Below the pieces are notes generated by a model, which saw only the letters and a list, made by a program, of their open reading frames with translations, ran no database searches and was not told the DNA's origin. Made by a program: the position numbers and the translations under genes. Shown here piece by piece: positions 24,318 through 33,626 of a DNA stretch of 64,000 nucleotides; position 1 is the first letter of the stretch; every line of letters begins with the position of its first letter. This DNA comes from Cytobacillus firmus DS1 (lineage in GTDB: Bacteria > Bacillota > Bacilli > Bacillales > Cytobacillaceae), in assembly GCF_000565285.1 (NCBI RefSeq), contig NZ_APVL01000001.1, positions 1 to 64,000 on the forward strand. Reading direction: 5' to 3'.

Positions 24318-25091
24318 ATGGAGTCTATTTGGCTCGAGTACGCCTGGGCATTATTGATATTAATTGGACTGGAAGGATTGCTGTCAGCGGACAATGCCCT
24401 TGTTCTGGCAGTCATTGCCAAGCATTTACCGGAAGACGAGAAGAAAAGGGCAATCAATTATGGAATCATTATGGCATTTGTTTTTCGATTTGGTGCGCTG
24501 TTTGCCATATCTTTTATTGCAAACGTCTGGCAGATACAGGCCATTGGAGCGGCCTATCTATTGTACCTTGGTTTAAAACATGTGATTAAGGCCAAGTTCG
24601 GTAAAGAAAATAAAAACATTCGCGAGGATGTGAAGAAAGACGCAGCCGGGAAAGGATTTTGGCCTACTGTAGGAAAGATTGCATTAGCGGATCTTGCCTT
24701 TGCCATCGATTCGATTCTTGCGGCTGTTGCACTGGCACTTGGACTGCCGGATTCACCGCTTGATGATTTCGGCGGCATGGATGGAGGCCAGTTTATTGTC
24801 GTCGTTTTAGGCGGGATTGCCGGACTGATCTTGATCAAGTTCGCGGCTACCTGGTTTGTGAAGCTGCTTGCCAAACGGCCTGCATTGGAAACAACAGCCT
24901 ATGCGATTGTCGCCTGGGTTGGTGTCAAGCTTGCTGTTATCACACTTGCCCATGAGGATATTGGTGTCCTTGATCATCACTTCCCTCATAGTACAGGCTG
25001 GACTATCGTCTTCTATGGCGTATTGGTGGCCATTGCACTGCTTGGGTGGTTTGCTCCCGGTAAGAAACAAACAGAGGGGGAAGCTTTATAA
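24318..25091 (+). CDS. TerC family membrane protein
   Basis: A 257-residue protein with about seven membrane helices. TerC hallmarks are LIGLEGLLSADNALVLAVIA, with acidic residues inside helix 1, and ALADLAFAIDSILAAVAL in the middle. Recent work ties Bacillus TerC proteins (MeeF, MeeY) to manganese export; older annotations cite tellurium resistance. The start is ATG 24318, 8 nt after AAAGGAG. The neighbouring manganese catalase makes a manganese role attractive, but that is inference. Confidence 0.9.
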   Translation: MESIWLEYAWALLILIGLEGLLSADNALVLAVIAKHLPEDEKKRAINYGIIMAFVFRFGALFAISFIANVWQIQAIGAAYLLYLGLKHVIKAKFGKENKNIREDVKKDAAGKGFWPTVGKIALADLAFAIDSILAAVALALGLPDSPLDDFGGMDGGQFIVVVLGGIAGLILIKFAATWFVKLLAKRPALETTAYAIVAWVGVKLAVITLAHEDIGVLDHHFPHSTGWTIVFYGVLVAIALLGWFAPGKKQTEGEAL

Positions 25092-25093
25092 AG

Positions 25094-25132
25094 AAAAATG
25101 CGCTGATCTTCGGATTAGCGCATTTTTTTTTG
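25094..25132 (+). terminator. Terminator of terC-like gene
   Basis: A stem built on AAAAATGCGCTGATC and GATTAGCGCATTTTT (with a G-T pair), then a long T-run. Confidence 0.9.
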
Positions 25133-25155
25133 GGTAAAAAATTTTAATTTTAAAA

Positions 25156-25272
25156 AAATACAGGAAATATGAAGAACAGCTTTCATCTATAGAAGAAATA
25201 GCTGCATCTGCTGAACATGTTAGTTTGAGAGCTGAACAGCTGCAGAAACTGATCGGCAGGCTGAAATCATAA
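25156..25272 (+). pseudogene. C-terminal remnant of a methyl-accepting chemotaxis protein
   Basis: The frame ending at 25270-25272 encodes 38 residues that match the extreme C-terminus of chemotaxis receptors: EEQLSSIEEIAASAEHVSL, then AEQLQKLIGRLKS. The frame has no start codon before the preceding terC terminator, so about 500 residues are missing. Its own terminator survives at 25308-25335. This is a deletion scar. Confidence 0.7.
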
Positions 25273-25307
25273 TAGGGCAAAAGGCTCAATTTGGGTCTTT
25301 ATACACA

Positions 25308-25335
25308 GGCAGCCTTTGAGGGCTGCCAATTTTTA
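25308..25335 (+). terminator. Orphan terminator after chemotaxis remnant
   Basis: GGCAGCC (25308-25314) and GGCTGCC (25321-25327), then AATTTTT. Confidence 0.75.
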
Positions 25336-25471
25336 TTGGCTGAAACAATTAGGCGGAAAAAGGACTGCCTCTCTGTGAAAGATGTTCCGGCAGCCAGTAG
25401 CCATAGGGATGTATAGCGAAACGCAAGATTAATCGGAAGAATAAAAATTTACAGATAATATTAAAAGAGTG

Positions 25472-25512
25472 CTAGTGATAACGCTTTCATGCACTAGTAA
25501 TAAAGATATAAT
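25472..25512 (+). promoter_or_regulatory. Control region of sugar ABC operon: cre within an inverted repeat, and -10 box
   Basis: TGATAACGCTTTCA (25476-25489) fits the CcpA cre consensus. It sits inside CTAGTG (25472-25477) ... CACTAG (25492-25497). A TATAAT (25507-25512) follows, and the expected -35 position (25484-25489) reads CTTTCA, which is poor. A weak -35 overlapped by regulator sites suits a promoter that needs the YesN-type activator and is shut by CcpA. Confidence 0.65.
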
Positions 25513-25559
25513 TTTCATGTAGGCAAGTAATTTTTATCCATTATAAAGGGGGAAAAAGA

Positions 25560-26672
25560 ATGAAAAGAAAGTGGAAAGTCATTTCTCTTATGCTGACTTT
25601 TTTGATGTTTGCATTTATTGCGGCAGGATGCAGTGAAGGCACTGGCGGCGGCAGCAGTGAAGTAAGTGTAGGAATTGTTTTGCCAACGAAGGATGAACCA
25701 AGATGGGTTCAGGATGAGCAAAGATTTAAAGATGCGTTAAAAGGAACGGAATATACAACAGAGATTTTGTTTAGCCAGGGATCTTCAGCTAAGGAAAAAG
25801 AAAATGTTGAGACTTTGCTGAACAAAGGAATTGATGTGCTGATCATCTGTCCGCAGGATGGAGATGCAGCTGCTGCAGCGGTTGAAGCTGCAAAGAAAGA
25901 TGGCGTAAAAGTCATTTCGTATGACCGTTTAATTACTAATACAGATGCTATTGATTATTATGTAACATTTGACAGCCTTGCGGTAGGAGCTGCACAGGCG
26001 CAATACCTGGTCGACAACGCAAAGGGCAATGATGTGCCTTTATATCTTTACGCCGGCGCTGCGTCTGATAACAATGCTTTCTTGTTCTTCCAGGGAGCCT
26101 GGAGTGTGCTTCAGCCTAAAATTGCAGATGGCACTTTCAAAATTGCTAACTCAAGCGAAGCCGAAGCTTTGAAAGATACAGCTGATTTGTCCCGTGACCA
26201 GCTGAGCAAAATCATTGGCCAGGTGACAACAAACTGGGATCCAAACGAAGCGAAGAACAAGGCTCAAACGCATTTGACAGCTGCTTCTGACGATATGAAG
26301 GGTGATGTGGCTATACTTGCTCCGAACGACGGAACTGCGCGTTCCATTGCAGATGTTTTTGGAACTGACAGCGCAGTATCCAGCTACCTTGTAACAGGTC
26401 AGGATGCTGAGAAAGCTTCCATTCAGTATGTGATTGATGAAAAGCAATCCATGACAGTATTCAAGGATGTTCGTACTCTTGTAAAAGATGCAATGGGCAT
26501 GGCTATTGAGATCCTTGAAGACAAAGATCCCGAGACTACCGGTTCTTACGATAACGGCAAAATTGAAGTAAAAGCGAAGCAAACAGATGTAATTGTTGTC
26601 GACAAAGACAACGTGAAGAAAGAACTGATTGATTCTGAATACTATAAGGCCGATGAATTTACAGGGCTTTAA
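25560..26672 (+). CDS. Multiple monosaccharide ABC transporter substrate-binding lipoprotein (ChvE-like)
   Basis: A 370-residue lipoprotein. The signal peptide ends at the lipobox AAGC with Cys24. A type I periplasmic binding fold follows, with VGIVLPTKDEPRWVQDEQRF, VLIICPQDGDAAAAAVEAAK, KVISYDRLI, VTFDS and APNDGTARSIADVFG. The pattern matches ChvE-type binding proteins of the MmsAB/GguAB transporters, which take several sugars. It is the first gene of the operon with its own ATPase and permease and is followed by a hairpin that may raise its transcript level over theirs. Confidence 0.9.
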   Translation: MKRKWKVISLMLTFLMFAFIAAGCSEGTGGGSSEVSVGIVLPTKDEPRWVQDEQRFKDALKGTEYTTEILFSQGSSAKEKENVETLLNKGIDVLIICPQDGDAAAAAVEAAKKDGVKVISYDRLITNTDAIDYYVTFDSLAVGAAQAQYLVDNAKGNDVPLYLYAGAASDNNAFLFFQGAWSVLQPKIADGTFKIANSSEAEALKDTADLSRDQLSKIIGQVTTNWDPNEAKNKAQTHLTAASDDMKGDVAILAPNDGTARSIADVFGTDSAVSSYLVTGQDAEKASIQYVIDEKQSMTVFKDVRTLVKDAMGMAIEILEDKDPETTGSYDNGKIEVKAKQTDVIVVDKDNVKKELIDSEYYKADEFTGL

Positions 26673-26688
26673 TCCATAAAGGACGGGG

Positions 26689-26716
26689 AATAGTGATAGA
26701 TGCGTCTATCACTATT
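26689..26716 (+). terminator. Intercistronic hairpin after binding-protein gene
   Basis: A perfect 12-bp stem, AATAGTGATAGA (26689-26700) and TCTATCACTATT (26705-26716), with a TGCG loop and little T-run. Such hairpins behind binding-protein genes usually stabilise the upstream message and partly stop transcription. Confidence 0.7.
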
Positions 26717-26756
26717 TCTCCTTAGAAAAAGGTTTTTTGGCTAAGGGGGAGTCAGG

Positions 26757-28277
26757 ATGAGCGAAAATATTCTGGAAATGCACGGGATTTCCAAGGAATT
26801 TACAGGTGTCAAAGCGCTCAGCAATGTCAATTTCAAGGTAGGAAAAGGTGAGATCCACTGTTTGATCGGGGAAAATGGAGCGGGTAAGTCCACTCTGATG
26901 AAAGTACTCAGCGGCGTTTATCCTTATGGCACCTATCAGGGGGATATTGTATTTGAGGGCAGTGTGCAGCAATTCAATAAGATCAGTGACAGTGTAAAAG
27001 CAGGAATCGTCATCATCTACCAGGAGCTTGCATTGTTTCCTGATCTTACAGTCTATGAAAATATCTTTGCCGGCAATGAAATTAAGCAAGGCGGAATCGT
27101 TGATTGGAACCGGACTATTGCGGAAGCTAAAAAAATGCTGGATAAAGTGAAACTTGATGTGAATCCTGAAACACTAGTAAAAGATCTGAGTGTCGGAAAA
27201 CAGCAATTAGTTGAAATCGCTAAAGCATTAAGCAAAGATGTAAAGCTCCTGATTCTCGATGAGCCGACTGCAGCACTGAATGAAGATGACAGCGAAAATC
27301 TGCTGAATCTGTTAGGTGAGCTGAAAGAGCAGGGAATTACCTGCATCATGATCTCCCATAAGCTGAAAGAAGTCATTTCCATTGCAGACAAGGCAACCGT
27401 ACTGCGTGATGGCCAGACCATTTGTACCCTGGATGGTGCCAAAGGCGAAATTTCAGAACATGTCATTATTAAGAATATGGTCGGCAGGGAAATTGAAGAT
27501 ATATATCCGAAGAGATTGAACAAATCATTTGGAGAACCTGTTCTGGAGCTGCGCAGCTGGTCTGCTTATGCTGTGCATTTGGGCAGGCAAGTTGTAAAAG
27601 ATGTTAATTTCCATGTTAAAAAAGGAGAAATTGTCGGGATTGCTGGCTTGATGGGGTCAGGCAGGACAGAACTTGCCCTGAGTATTTTCGGAAATCCAAA
27701 ATCTTATAAATTGCAAGGCGAGCTCTTGGTGGAAGGCATTCCAAAAACGCTGAAGCATCCGAGTGACGCCATCAGGTCAGGGATTGCGTATGTCACGGAA
27801 GACCGAAAAGGGGATGGACTGTTTTTAATACAGGACATTAAAAACAACATTTCAGCAGCTAACCTCAAGCGGGTTGCAGTAAATGGTGTGATTAACGATA
27901 ACGAAGAAGTGAAGGAAACAACGGAATACAAAAAGTCCATGTACATCAAAGCATCGTCACTTGAACAGGTCGTCGGCAACCTGAGCGGAGGAAACCAGCA
28001 AAAAGTATCTCTGGGCAAATGGCTCTTTGTCGGCCCGAAATTGCTTATCCTGGACGAACCGACACGGGGCATTGATGTGGGAGCTAAATTCGAGATTTAT
28101 ACGATTATGAACCAATTGATCGAGGAAGGCATGAGCATCATAATGATTTCTTCGGAGCTGGGTGAAGTTCTTGGGATGAGCGATCGAGTCTATGTCATGG
28201 CTGAAGGCCAAATTAAAGGCGAGCTGTCGATTGAAGAAGCCAATCAGGAAAGCATTATGCAGCTTGCTACGCAATAG
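26757..28277 (+). CDS. mmsA: Sugar ABC transporter ATP-binding protein (MmsA/GguA type)
   Basis: A 506-residue tandem ATPase. The first half has Walker A GENGAGKST, signature LSVGKQQL and Walker B LLILDEPTAAL. The second half has the usual degenerate Walker A (GLMGSGRTE), signature LSGGNQQK and LLILDEPTRGIDVG. The fused two-domain form is typical of carbohydrate uptake transporters of the RbsA/XylG/GguA class. It should power import with the next gene product and one or both binding proteins of this locus. Confidence 0.93.
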   Translation: MSENILEMHGISKEFTGVKALSNVNFKVGKGEIHCLIGENGAGKSTLMKVLSGVYPYGTYQGDIVFEGSVQQFNKISDSVKAGIVIIYQELALFPDLTVYENIFAGNEIKQGGIVDWNRTIAEAKKMLDKVKLDVNPETLVKDLSVGKQQLVEIAKALSKDVKLLILDEPTAALNEDDSENLLNLLGELKEQGITCIMISHKLKEVISIADKATVLRDGQTICTLDGAKGEISEHVIIKNMVGREIEDIYPKRLNKSFGEPVLELRSWSAYAVHLGRQVVKDVNFHVKKGEIVGIAGLMGSGRTELALSIFGNPKSYKLQGELLVEGIPKTLKHPSDAIRSGIAYVTEDRKGDGLFLIQDIKNNISAANLKRVAVNGVINDNEEVKETTEYKKSMYIKASSLEQVVGNLSGGNQQKVSLGKWLFVGPKLLILDEPTRGIDVGAKFEIYTIMNQLIEEGMSIIMISSELGEVLGMSDRVYVMAEGQIKGELSIEEANQESIMQLATQ

Positions 28278-28289
28278 GAGGTTATAACA

Positions 28290-29465
28290 ATGGAATTTAT
28301 TAACGAAGCGAAATCGCTGTTTAAAGAGAACATCCGTGACTATGGCATGTACATTGCCTTATTCGTTATTATGCTCACCTTCACCATTATGACTGACGGG
28401 CTGTTTATGTCTTCGCGCAATATTAGCAATCTGCTTGATTCAACGGGGTATATTGCCGTCCTGGCAGTGGGGATGACGCTGGTGATCGTGATTCGCCATA
28501 TTGACCTCTCAGTCGGGTTCGTGGCCGGCTTTTTGGGAGCCATTGCAGCGATTCTTTTAACTGGAATGGGAATCCCTTTTTATATCACCATCCCGATAAT
28601 CCTGGTGCTCGGCATTGTTGTCGGGCTGTTCAATGGGCTCCTGGTTGCAAAATTCGGCATCCCTTCTTTCGTGGCTACTCTTGCAGGAATGCTGATCTTT
28701 AGGGGAGCGCTTCTTCAGGTAACGGAGAAAACAGGGACCATTATTATCAAGGACGACGGATTTAATGCAATCGGCAATGGGTTCATCCCTTCCCTTATGC
28801 AAGTGAATGGGCTTCACCTGCTTACGCTGATACTGGGATTATTAGCTATATTAATGTATATATACAGTGAAATCTCCACCCGTAAAAATAAGATTAAATA
28901 TCAGTTTGAGGTAGTATCAAAAGGGATTTTTATCATAAAATTAGTGTTTGTTTCTGCTATCATTTCCTATATTACCTGGATCCTTGCAGGGTACAACGGT
29001 TTTTCCTGGACAGTGGTCATTATGCTTCTGGTCGTTGTGATTTATCACTTCCTGACAACAAAAACGGTACTCGGCAGGCATGTATATGCAGTCGGAAGCA
29101 ATCCGGAAGCTGCACATTTGAGCGGTATCAATGTAAATAAAATTACTTATATCGTTTTCGGTTCAATGGGAATGCTGGCGGCGCTTTCAGGCATATTATT
29201 CACTTCGAGGCTTCAATCAGCGACCACTACAGCAGGGACTTTATTTGAACTCGATGCGATTGCAGCTGCTTATGTCGGAGGGGTTTCTTCTGCCGGGGGC
29301 GTAGGGAAAATCACCGGTGCCATTATCGGAGCTGTAGTTATGGCATCACTATCAAGCGGCATGAATCTTCTCGGTGTAGGAGTTTCTCTCCAATATATGA
29401 TCCGTGGAGGCGTATTGGCCGGGGCTGTAATCTTTGATGTCATGACCCGGAAGAAGAGAGGATAG
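28290..29465 (+). CDS. mmsB: Sugar ABC transporter permease (MmsB/GguB type)
   Basis: A 391-residue membrane protein with about ten helices of the BPD_transp_2 family. Family features are RHIDLSVGFVAGFLGA, FGIPSFVATLAGMLIFRGA and the C-terminal LDAIAAAYVGGVSSAGGVG. The length near 390 and the extra central segment (about 180-235) are characteristic of GguB rather than RbsC. The ribosome site is AGGAGGT, 12 bp after mmsA. It forms the homodimeric channel. Confidence 0.92.
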   Translation: MEFINEAKSLFKENIRDYGMYIALFVIMLTFTIMTDGLFMSSRNISNLLDSTGYIAVLAVGMTLVIVIRHIDLSVGFVAGFLGAIAAILLTGMGIPFYITIPIILVLGIVVGLFNGLLVAKFGIPSFVATLAGMLIFRGALLQVTEKTGTIIIKDDGFNAIGNGFIPSLMQVNGLHLLTLILGLLAILMYIYSEISTRKNKIKYQFEVVSKGIFIIKLVFVSAIISYITWILAGYNGFSWTVVIMLLVVVIYHFLTTKTVLGRHVYAVGSNPEAAHLSGINVNKITYIVFGSMGMLAALSGILFTSRLQSATTTAGTLFELDAIAAAYVGGVSSAGGVGKITGAIIGAVVMASLSSGMNLLGVGVSLQYMIRGGVLAGAVIFDVMTRKKRG

Positions 29466-29504
29466 ATTTTCAGTTTCCTGCATTCATAGTATGACAGAAT
29501 GATT

Positions 29505-29533
29505 TGGGGCATCCGCTGAATTAGGGTGCCCCA
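29505..29533 (+). terminator. Hairpin after permease gene
   Basis: TGGGGCATCC (29505-29514) and GGGTGCCCCA (29524-29533), 10 bp with one G-T pair. No T-run follows; a second smaller hairpin overlaps downstream. Probably an operon end or processing signal before the sensor genes. Confidence 0.55.
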
Positions 29534-29650
29534 GCTGTGTGTTCCGACAGCACACTATCTTCCTTTTATCCCGGCTATTCTATAGGATTTAAAAAGGTGA
29601 TATGATTAAAAATATTCAGCCATTTATACTATGGAAACGGAGATACTGCC

Positions 29651-30628
29651 TTGCGTAAAATGAGTATTTTAATAATTTGCATCACGTGCATCGTCCTTGG
29701 CTATTTTACATTAGCACTCGCAAAGAAAGCGTTTACAGCGAGAGAGGATCTCCCAGCTGCTGCAGACGAACAGGATATGAAATACCGGCTGGTCCTTATT
29801 ACCCAGGAGTTAGACACACCTTTCTGGGACAAGGCAGGCATTGCAGCAAAGGAACAGGCGCGGAAGGATGGAGCAAGCCTTGAAGTCTGGGGAAGCTATG
29901 GAAAGAACCAGGAAGACTTTCTAAAGAAGCTGGAGATCGCGATTCAGTCGAAAGTGGACGGCATTATCGTTCAGGGTCTGGACACCCCGGAATTTAAAGA
30001 TTTAGTTAAGGTAAAAGCGGCTTTTTATGGCATTCCGATTATAACAGTGGCCAATGATGTGCCCAAAGCCGAAAGCCTGAGAAAAACATACGTCGGCTCG
30101 GATCAATATCTCGCGGGGGAGTTGATTGCAGAGCAGCTTATCGACGACATGGGCCATGAGGGAAAAGTCATTCTCATGGGCGACAAGCATAAGGAATATT
30201 ATCTGCAGCAGCGCTTAAACGGCATTCATGAAGTCTTGAAGGATTATCCGGGCATCCGGACTGTCTATGCTGAAACGACGGATGTCAGGGAGGAAATTAT
30301 TGCTTCCACCCAGAATATGCTGAATCAAAACCCGGATACTGATAGTTTTATAGCGATTAAAGCCAATATAGCCGAAGCGATGATTCAGGAAATTGGCAGG
30401 CGATCACAGGTCGAACCTTATTATATCTATTCATTCGATGATGGTCCGGATTCACTGTCTTTACTTAAACAGGGAAAGCTCGATGGAATTATTGAACAAT
30501 CTCCTGAGAAAATGGGAAGCCTCAGTGCTGAGCTGATCTTAAAATGGCTTAAAGACGAAGAAGTGCCGCTGAAATCTGACGGCTATCTTACTGATATCAG
30601 GATATTAAAGGCGATGGAAGAGCAATGA
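29651..30628 (+). CDS. Membrane-anchored sugar-binding sensor protein (XylFII-like)
   Basis: A 325-residue protein. An N-terminal anchor helix (about 5-24) without a lipobox precedes a complete type I periplasmic binding fold (45-320: LITQELDTPFWDKAGIAAKE, VDGIIVQGLD, GIPIITVANDVP, YVGSDQYLAGELI). It starts at TTG 29651, 8 nt after GGAG. The stop overlaps the histidine kinase start by 4 bp. This build and position match XylFII, which in clostridia binds xylose outside the cell and activates the LytS kinase. Here the ligand could be xylose or another sugar. Confidence 0.82.
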   Translation: MRKMSILIICITCIVLGYFTLALAKKAFTAREDLPAAADEQDMKYRLVLITQELDTPFWDKAGIAAKEQARKDGASLEVWGSYGKNQEDFLKKLEIAIQSKVDGIIVQGLDTPEFKDLVKVKAAFYGIPIITVANDVPKAESLRKTYVGSDQYLAGELIAEQLIDDMGHEGKVILMGDKHKEYYLQQRLNGIHEVLKDYPGIRTVYAETTDVREEIIASTQNMLNQNPDTDSFIAIKANIAEAMIQEIGRRSQVEPYYIYSFDDGPDSLSLLKQGKLDGIIEQSPEKMGSLSAELILKWLKDEEVPLKSDGYLTDIRILKAMEEQ

Positions 30629-32064
30629 ACAAAATTCATAAGAAGATCTGGACACTCACAACGGTCATTCTATTGATTATGGCAGCCATTTGGATAACAC
30701 TTACCTATTATAATCAGAAGACTCAGAATCAATATAACGACATTCTTCAGCGATACCTCCGGATGAACGAGGTTACAAGAACTAGCCAGCAGGTAATCGC
30801 AGACTTGAATAACTATTTTATCACGCCAACTCCGGAAAATTTGGAAAAGCTGAACAATAGCAAGAAAAAAATGGAAAATGTGCAAAGCGAAGTTTTATAT
30901 CTTCGAAATTCGGAAAATGAGTTTGCTTTGACCAATTATATAAATCTGATTGACAGCCTGGCAGAGACGGCAGACAGGTCCCTTCTGTTCTTTAATGAAC
31001 ATGAGAAAGAGGATTCCGCTAAAGAATTTGCGGAAGCGACGCGCATCTCGATGTATATCTCCGAGATGACGCTTACGCTAATTGATAGTGAACTGAATAC
31101 CTATGAACGCTTTTACAGGGGAATCATTGAACAATCCGGGGAAATTAAAAAGCTGGGGATTTGGGTTATGCTGATGATCACCTGTCTCTTGATGCTTTTA
31201 ACCTATGGATTTTCCTTAAGCATTACGAAGCCTGTACAGAAGCTGACTCAAGCTGCGAATGAGTTATCAAGGGGAAGATTTCACCTGCCGATAAAGGTCG
31301 ATTCGAATGATGAAATTGCCTTCCTTGCCCAAACCTTTGACCGCATGCGGATTAATATCAATAATCTGATATCAGAGATTCAGCATAAAGCACAGCTGGA
31401 GCATGAGCTGCAGGAAAGCAAACTGCTGCTGAAGGAAAGCCAGCTATTGAATCTGCAGAGCCAGATCAATCCCCACTTTCTATTTAATACACTTAATACT
31501 CTTTCAAAGAAAGCCTACCTGGAAGGCTCACATGAAACCAGCGACCTGCTGGTGAGTGTTGCGGGCCTGCTGCGCTATAACTTAAAAAGACTTGATCGGC
31601 CTGTCACACTCAGGGAAGAAGTGATGGTACTGCAGCAGTATATGGATATCCAAAAAGCCAGATTTACAGATCGCCTGCAGTTAAAGATGTCAATCGATGA
31701 ATCCTGTCTCCAAGTGGACATCCCTGGCCTCACACTGCAGCCGATCATTGAGAATGCTGTTAACTATGCAGTTGAACCAAGGGAAGAAGGCGGAATCATT
31801 TGGTTTCGCATTCAGGACGGGAATGACTGTGTGATTATAGAGGTGGAAGACGATGGTCCCGGCATTGATGACTCCAAAATTAAACAGATTCTTCAAGGGC
31901 AATTTATCCAAACGGATGGAAAAACAACAGGCATCGGATTTACCAATGTCGTCAGGCGACTCCGGCTATTTTATGGATATGAAAATATTATGAATATCGA
32001 AAGCAGTGCAGACGGAACAAAAGTGGTGATGAAAATACCGAAAGATAGGAGGGGGGCAGCATGA
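30625..32064 (+). CDS. Sensor histidine kinase, LytS/YesM type
   Basis: A 479-residue kinase with a first membrane helix (about 8-28), an all-helical outer domain (30-170), a second helix (175-196), HAMP (197-250), a His_kinase domain with the phospho-acceptor in QSQINPHFLFNTLN (about residue 286), and a HATPase domain with N-box PIIENAVNYA and G-box DDGPGI. It is translationally coupled at both ends, to the binding-protein sensor and to the response regulator. The three should act as one sugar-sensing unit for the neighbouring transporter genes. Confidence 0.93.
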   Translation: MNKIHKKIWTLTTVILLIMAAIWITLTYYNQKTQNQYNDILQRYLRMNEVTRTSQQVIADLNNYFITPTPENLEKLNNSKKKMENVQSEVLYLRNSENEFALTNYINLIDSLAETADRSLLFFNEHEKEDSAKEFAEATRISMYISEMTLTLIDSELNTYERFYRGIIEQSGEIKKLGIWVMLMITCLLMLLTYGFSLSITKPVQKLTQAANELSRGRFHLPIKVDSNDEIAFLAQTFDRMRININNLISEIQHKAQLEHELQESKLLLKESQLLNLQSQINPHFLFNTLNTLSKKAYLEGSHETSDLLVSVAGLLRYNLKRLDRPVTLREEVMVLQQYMDIQKARFTDRLQLKMSIDESCLQVDIPGLTLQPIIENAVNYAVEPREEGGIIWFRIQDGNDCVIIEVEDDGPGIDDSKIKQILQGQFIQTDGKTTGIGFTNVVRRLRLFYGYENIMNIESSADGTKVVMKIPKDRRGAA

Positions 32065-33596
32065 CAAAACTCCTGATCGCGGATGATGAACAAATTGAAA
32101 GGGAAGGACTGGAAGTGATTCTGCAGAAGGCATTTCCGGACGTTGAAATCAGCCAGGCGAAAAATGGAAAGATGGCTGTCCAATTGGCTAAAGAGCTTTA
32201 TCCTGACTTAATTCTGATGGACATTCAAATGCCGGGGATGAATGGCCTCGAAGCGATTAAGCTGATCAGTGAAGATGATCCTGATATTAAATTTATCATG
32301 ATTACCGCATTCGATACTTTCGATTATGCCCGCCAGGCGATAAAACTTGGGGTCAAAGACTATCTGCTGAAGCCAAGCAAGATCACTGAAATTGAGGCTA
32401 CAGTTGGGAAGGTGCTTGAAGAGATTGAAGAAGAGCGGAAATTCCGCGCATTGACGAAGCTTCAAAAGGATGCGCTGCAAAGGGCCCTTCCGGTGATTGA
32501 GACGGACGTCGTAACACAGCTGCTGTTCGATCACGTCCATGAAGTTCATTTGGATATGCTGGTTGAAATGCTCGAAATTCCTTCAACCGATGAACAATTT
32601 GTTATGAGCATTTTGCTGCCTGAAGGACATGAACATCTTTATACCCCGGTAAAAGAGAAGGTAAGGCAAGCAGGCAGTGCATGGGTAGGTGCCCTATATG
32701 GCCGCCAGCTGCCGATCATTGTTTTTCGGGAAAAGCAGCAATCATTCCGATCTCAGGCGATATCCATTGCTGGTGAAATCCTGTCCCTTCCGAAAAAGGC
32801 TTCTTCAGAAGGCTGGTTCATAGGGATTGGGAACGCTTGCGGATCATTGCAGACCATCCGTCAATCCTATCAGGAATCTCTCATTGCCACGATGGACTCC
32901 ACTCTTCCTGTTAAATACCGATTTTATTCGGATGTGCCGGCTCTTAGCGCCGGGGAAGATCTGCAGCTGACTAAAGAGCGGGAAAAACAGTTTTTCGATC
33001 AGGTCAGGCTTGGTAAATGGGATCAGGTCAGTCTTAGTGTAATGGAGATGATTCAGCGGTGTGAAAGAGAAAGAGAAGGGGTTGTTCAAGCGCAGCAGCG
33101 TGTGCTGCAGATGCTCTGGATTGCTTCGCGGGTAATGAGTGAAATTGGGGTTGAAGCTCCCGCACCGTTCTTTGCTTATCAAACCCGGGATTTCCGCCAA
33201 TTGCGCACGGGAACCGAACAACTGCTTAAATCAATGAAAAAATCGTATTTGGAGCATTACGACCGTCTGGAAGCGGACACCATCCAGCAGCTGAAATACT
33301 ATATAACTGAACATTCCCATGAGGATATTTCTCTTGAAGCACTGGGAAGGAAAGTGGGGCTCAGCCCAATTTACATCAGTAAAATGTTCAAAGAAAAGCT
33401 TGGGGTGAATTATATCGACTTTCTGACTGAATGCCGCATTGAAAAAGCAAAGAAGCTGATGGCTGATTCCGGGAAAAGCCTGAAAGAAATCACCTTTGAG
33501 GTAGGTTATCATGAACCGAATTATTTCAGCAAGGTTTTCAAAAAAATGTGCGGCCAGTCACCGACAGAGTTCCGCAAAGCCCTTTTGGGCAAATAG
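32061..33596 (+). CDS. Response regulator, YesN type (REC plus AraC HTH)
   Basis: A 511-residue regulator. The receiver domain (1-120) has acidic D8-D9, phospho-acceptor D54 in LILMDIQMPGMNG and Lys in LLKPS. A long middle region (130-400) is followed by an AraC-type HTH pair (410-508: ISLEALGRKVGLSPIYISKM and KEITFEVGYHEPNYFSKVFK). YesN-type regulators activate sugar uptake genes. The likely targets are the promoter at 25472-25512 and perhaps one before the second binding protein. Confidence 0.93.
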   Translation: MTKLLIADDEQIEREGLEVILQKAFPDVEISQAKNGKMAVQLAKELYPDLILMDIQMPGMNGLEAIKLISEDDPDIKFIMITAFDTFDYARQAIKLGVKDYLLKPSKITEIEATVGKVLEEIEEERKFRALTKLQKDALQRALPVIETDVVTQLLFDHVHEVHLDMLVEMLEIPSTDEQFVMSILLPEGHEHLYTPVKEKVRQAGSAWVGALYGRQLPIIVFREKQQSFRSQAISIAGEILSLPKKASSEGWFIGIGNACGSLQTIRQSYQESLIATMDSTLPVKYRFYSDVPALSAGEDLQLTKEREKQFFDQVRLGKWDQVSLSVMEMIQRCEREREGVVQAQQRVLQMLWIASRVMSEIGVEAPAPFFAYQTRDFRQLRTGTEQLLKSMKKSYLEHYDRLEADTIQQLKYYITEHSHEDISLEALGRKVGLSPIYISKMFKEKLGVNYIDFLTECRIEKAKKLMADSGKSLKEITFEVGYHEPNYFSKVFKKMCGQSPTEFRKALLGK

Positions 33597-33626
33597 GATT
33601 GATGAAAGAAAAAAGGGGCAAGGCAG

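Noticed and set aside
26151..26582. 143-codon minus-strand frame inside the ChvE-like gene
   Set aside because: Antisense to a clear lipoprotein gene, with no start signal.
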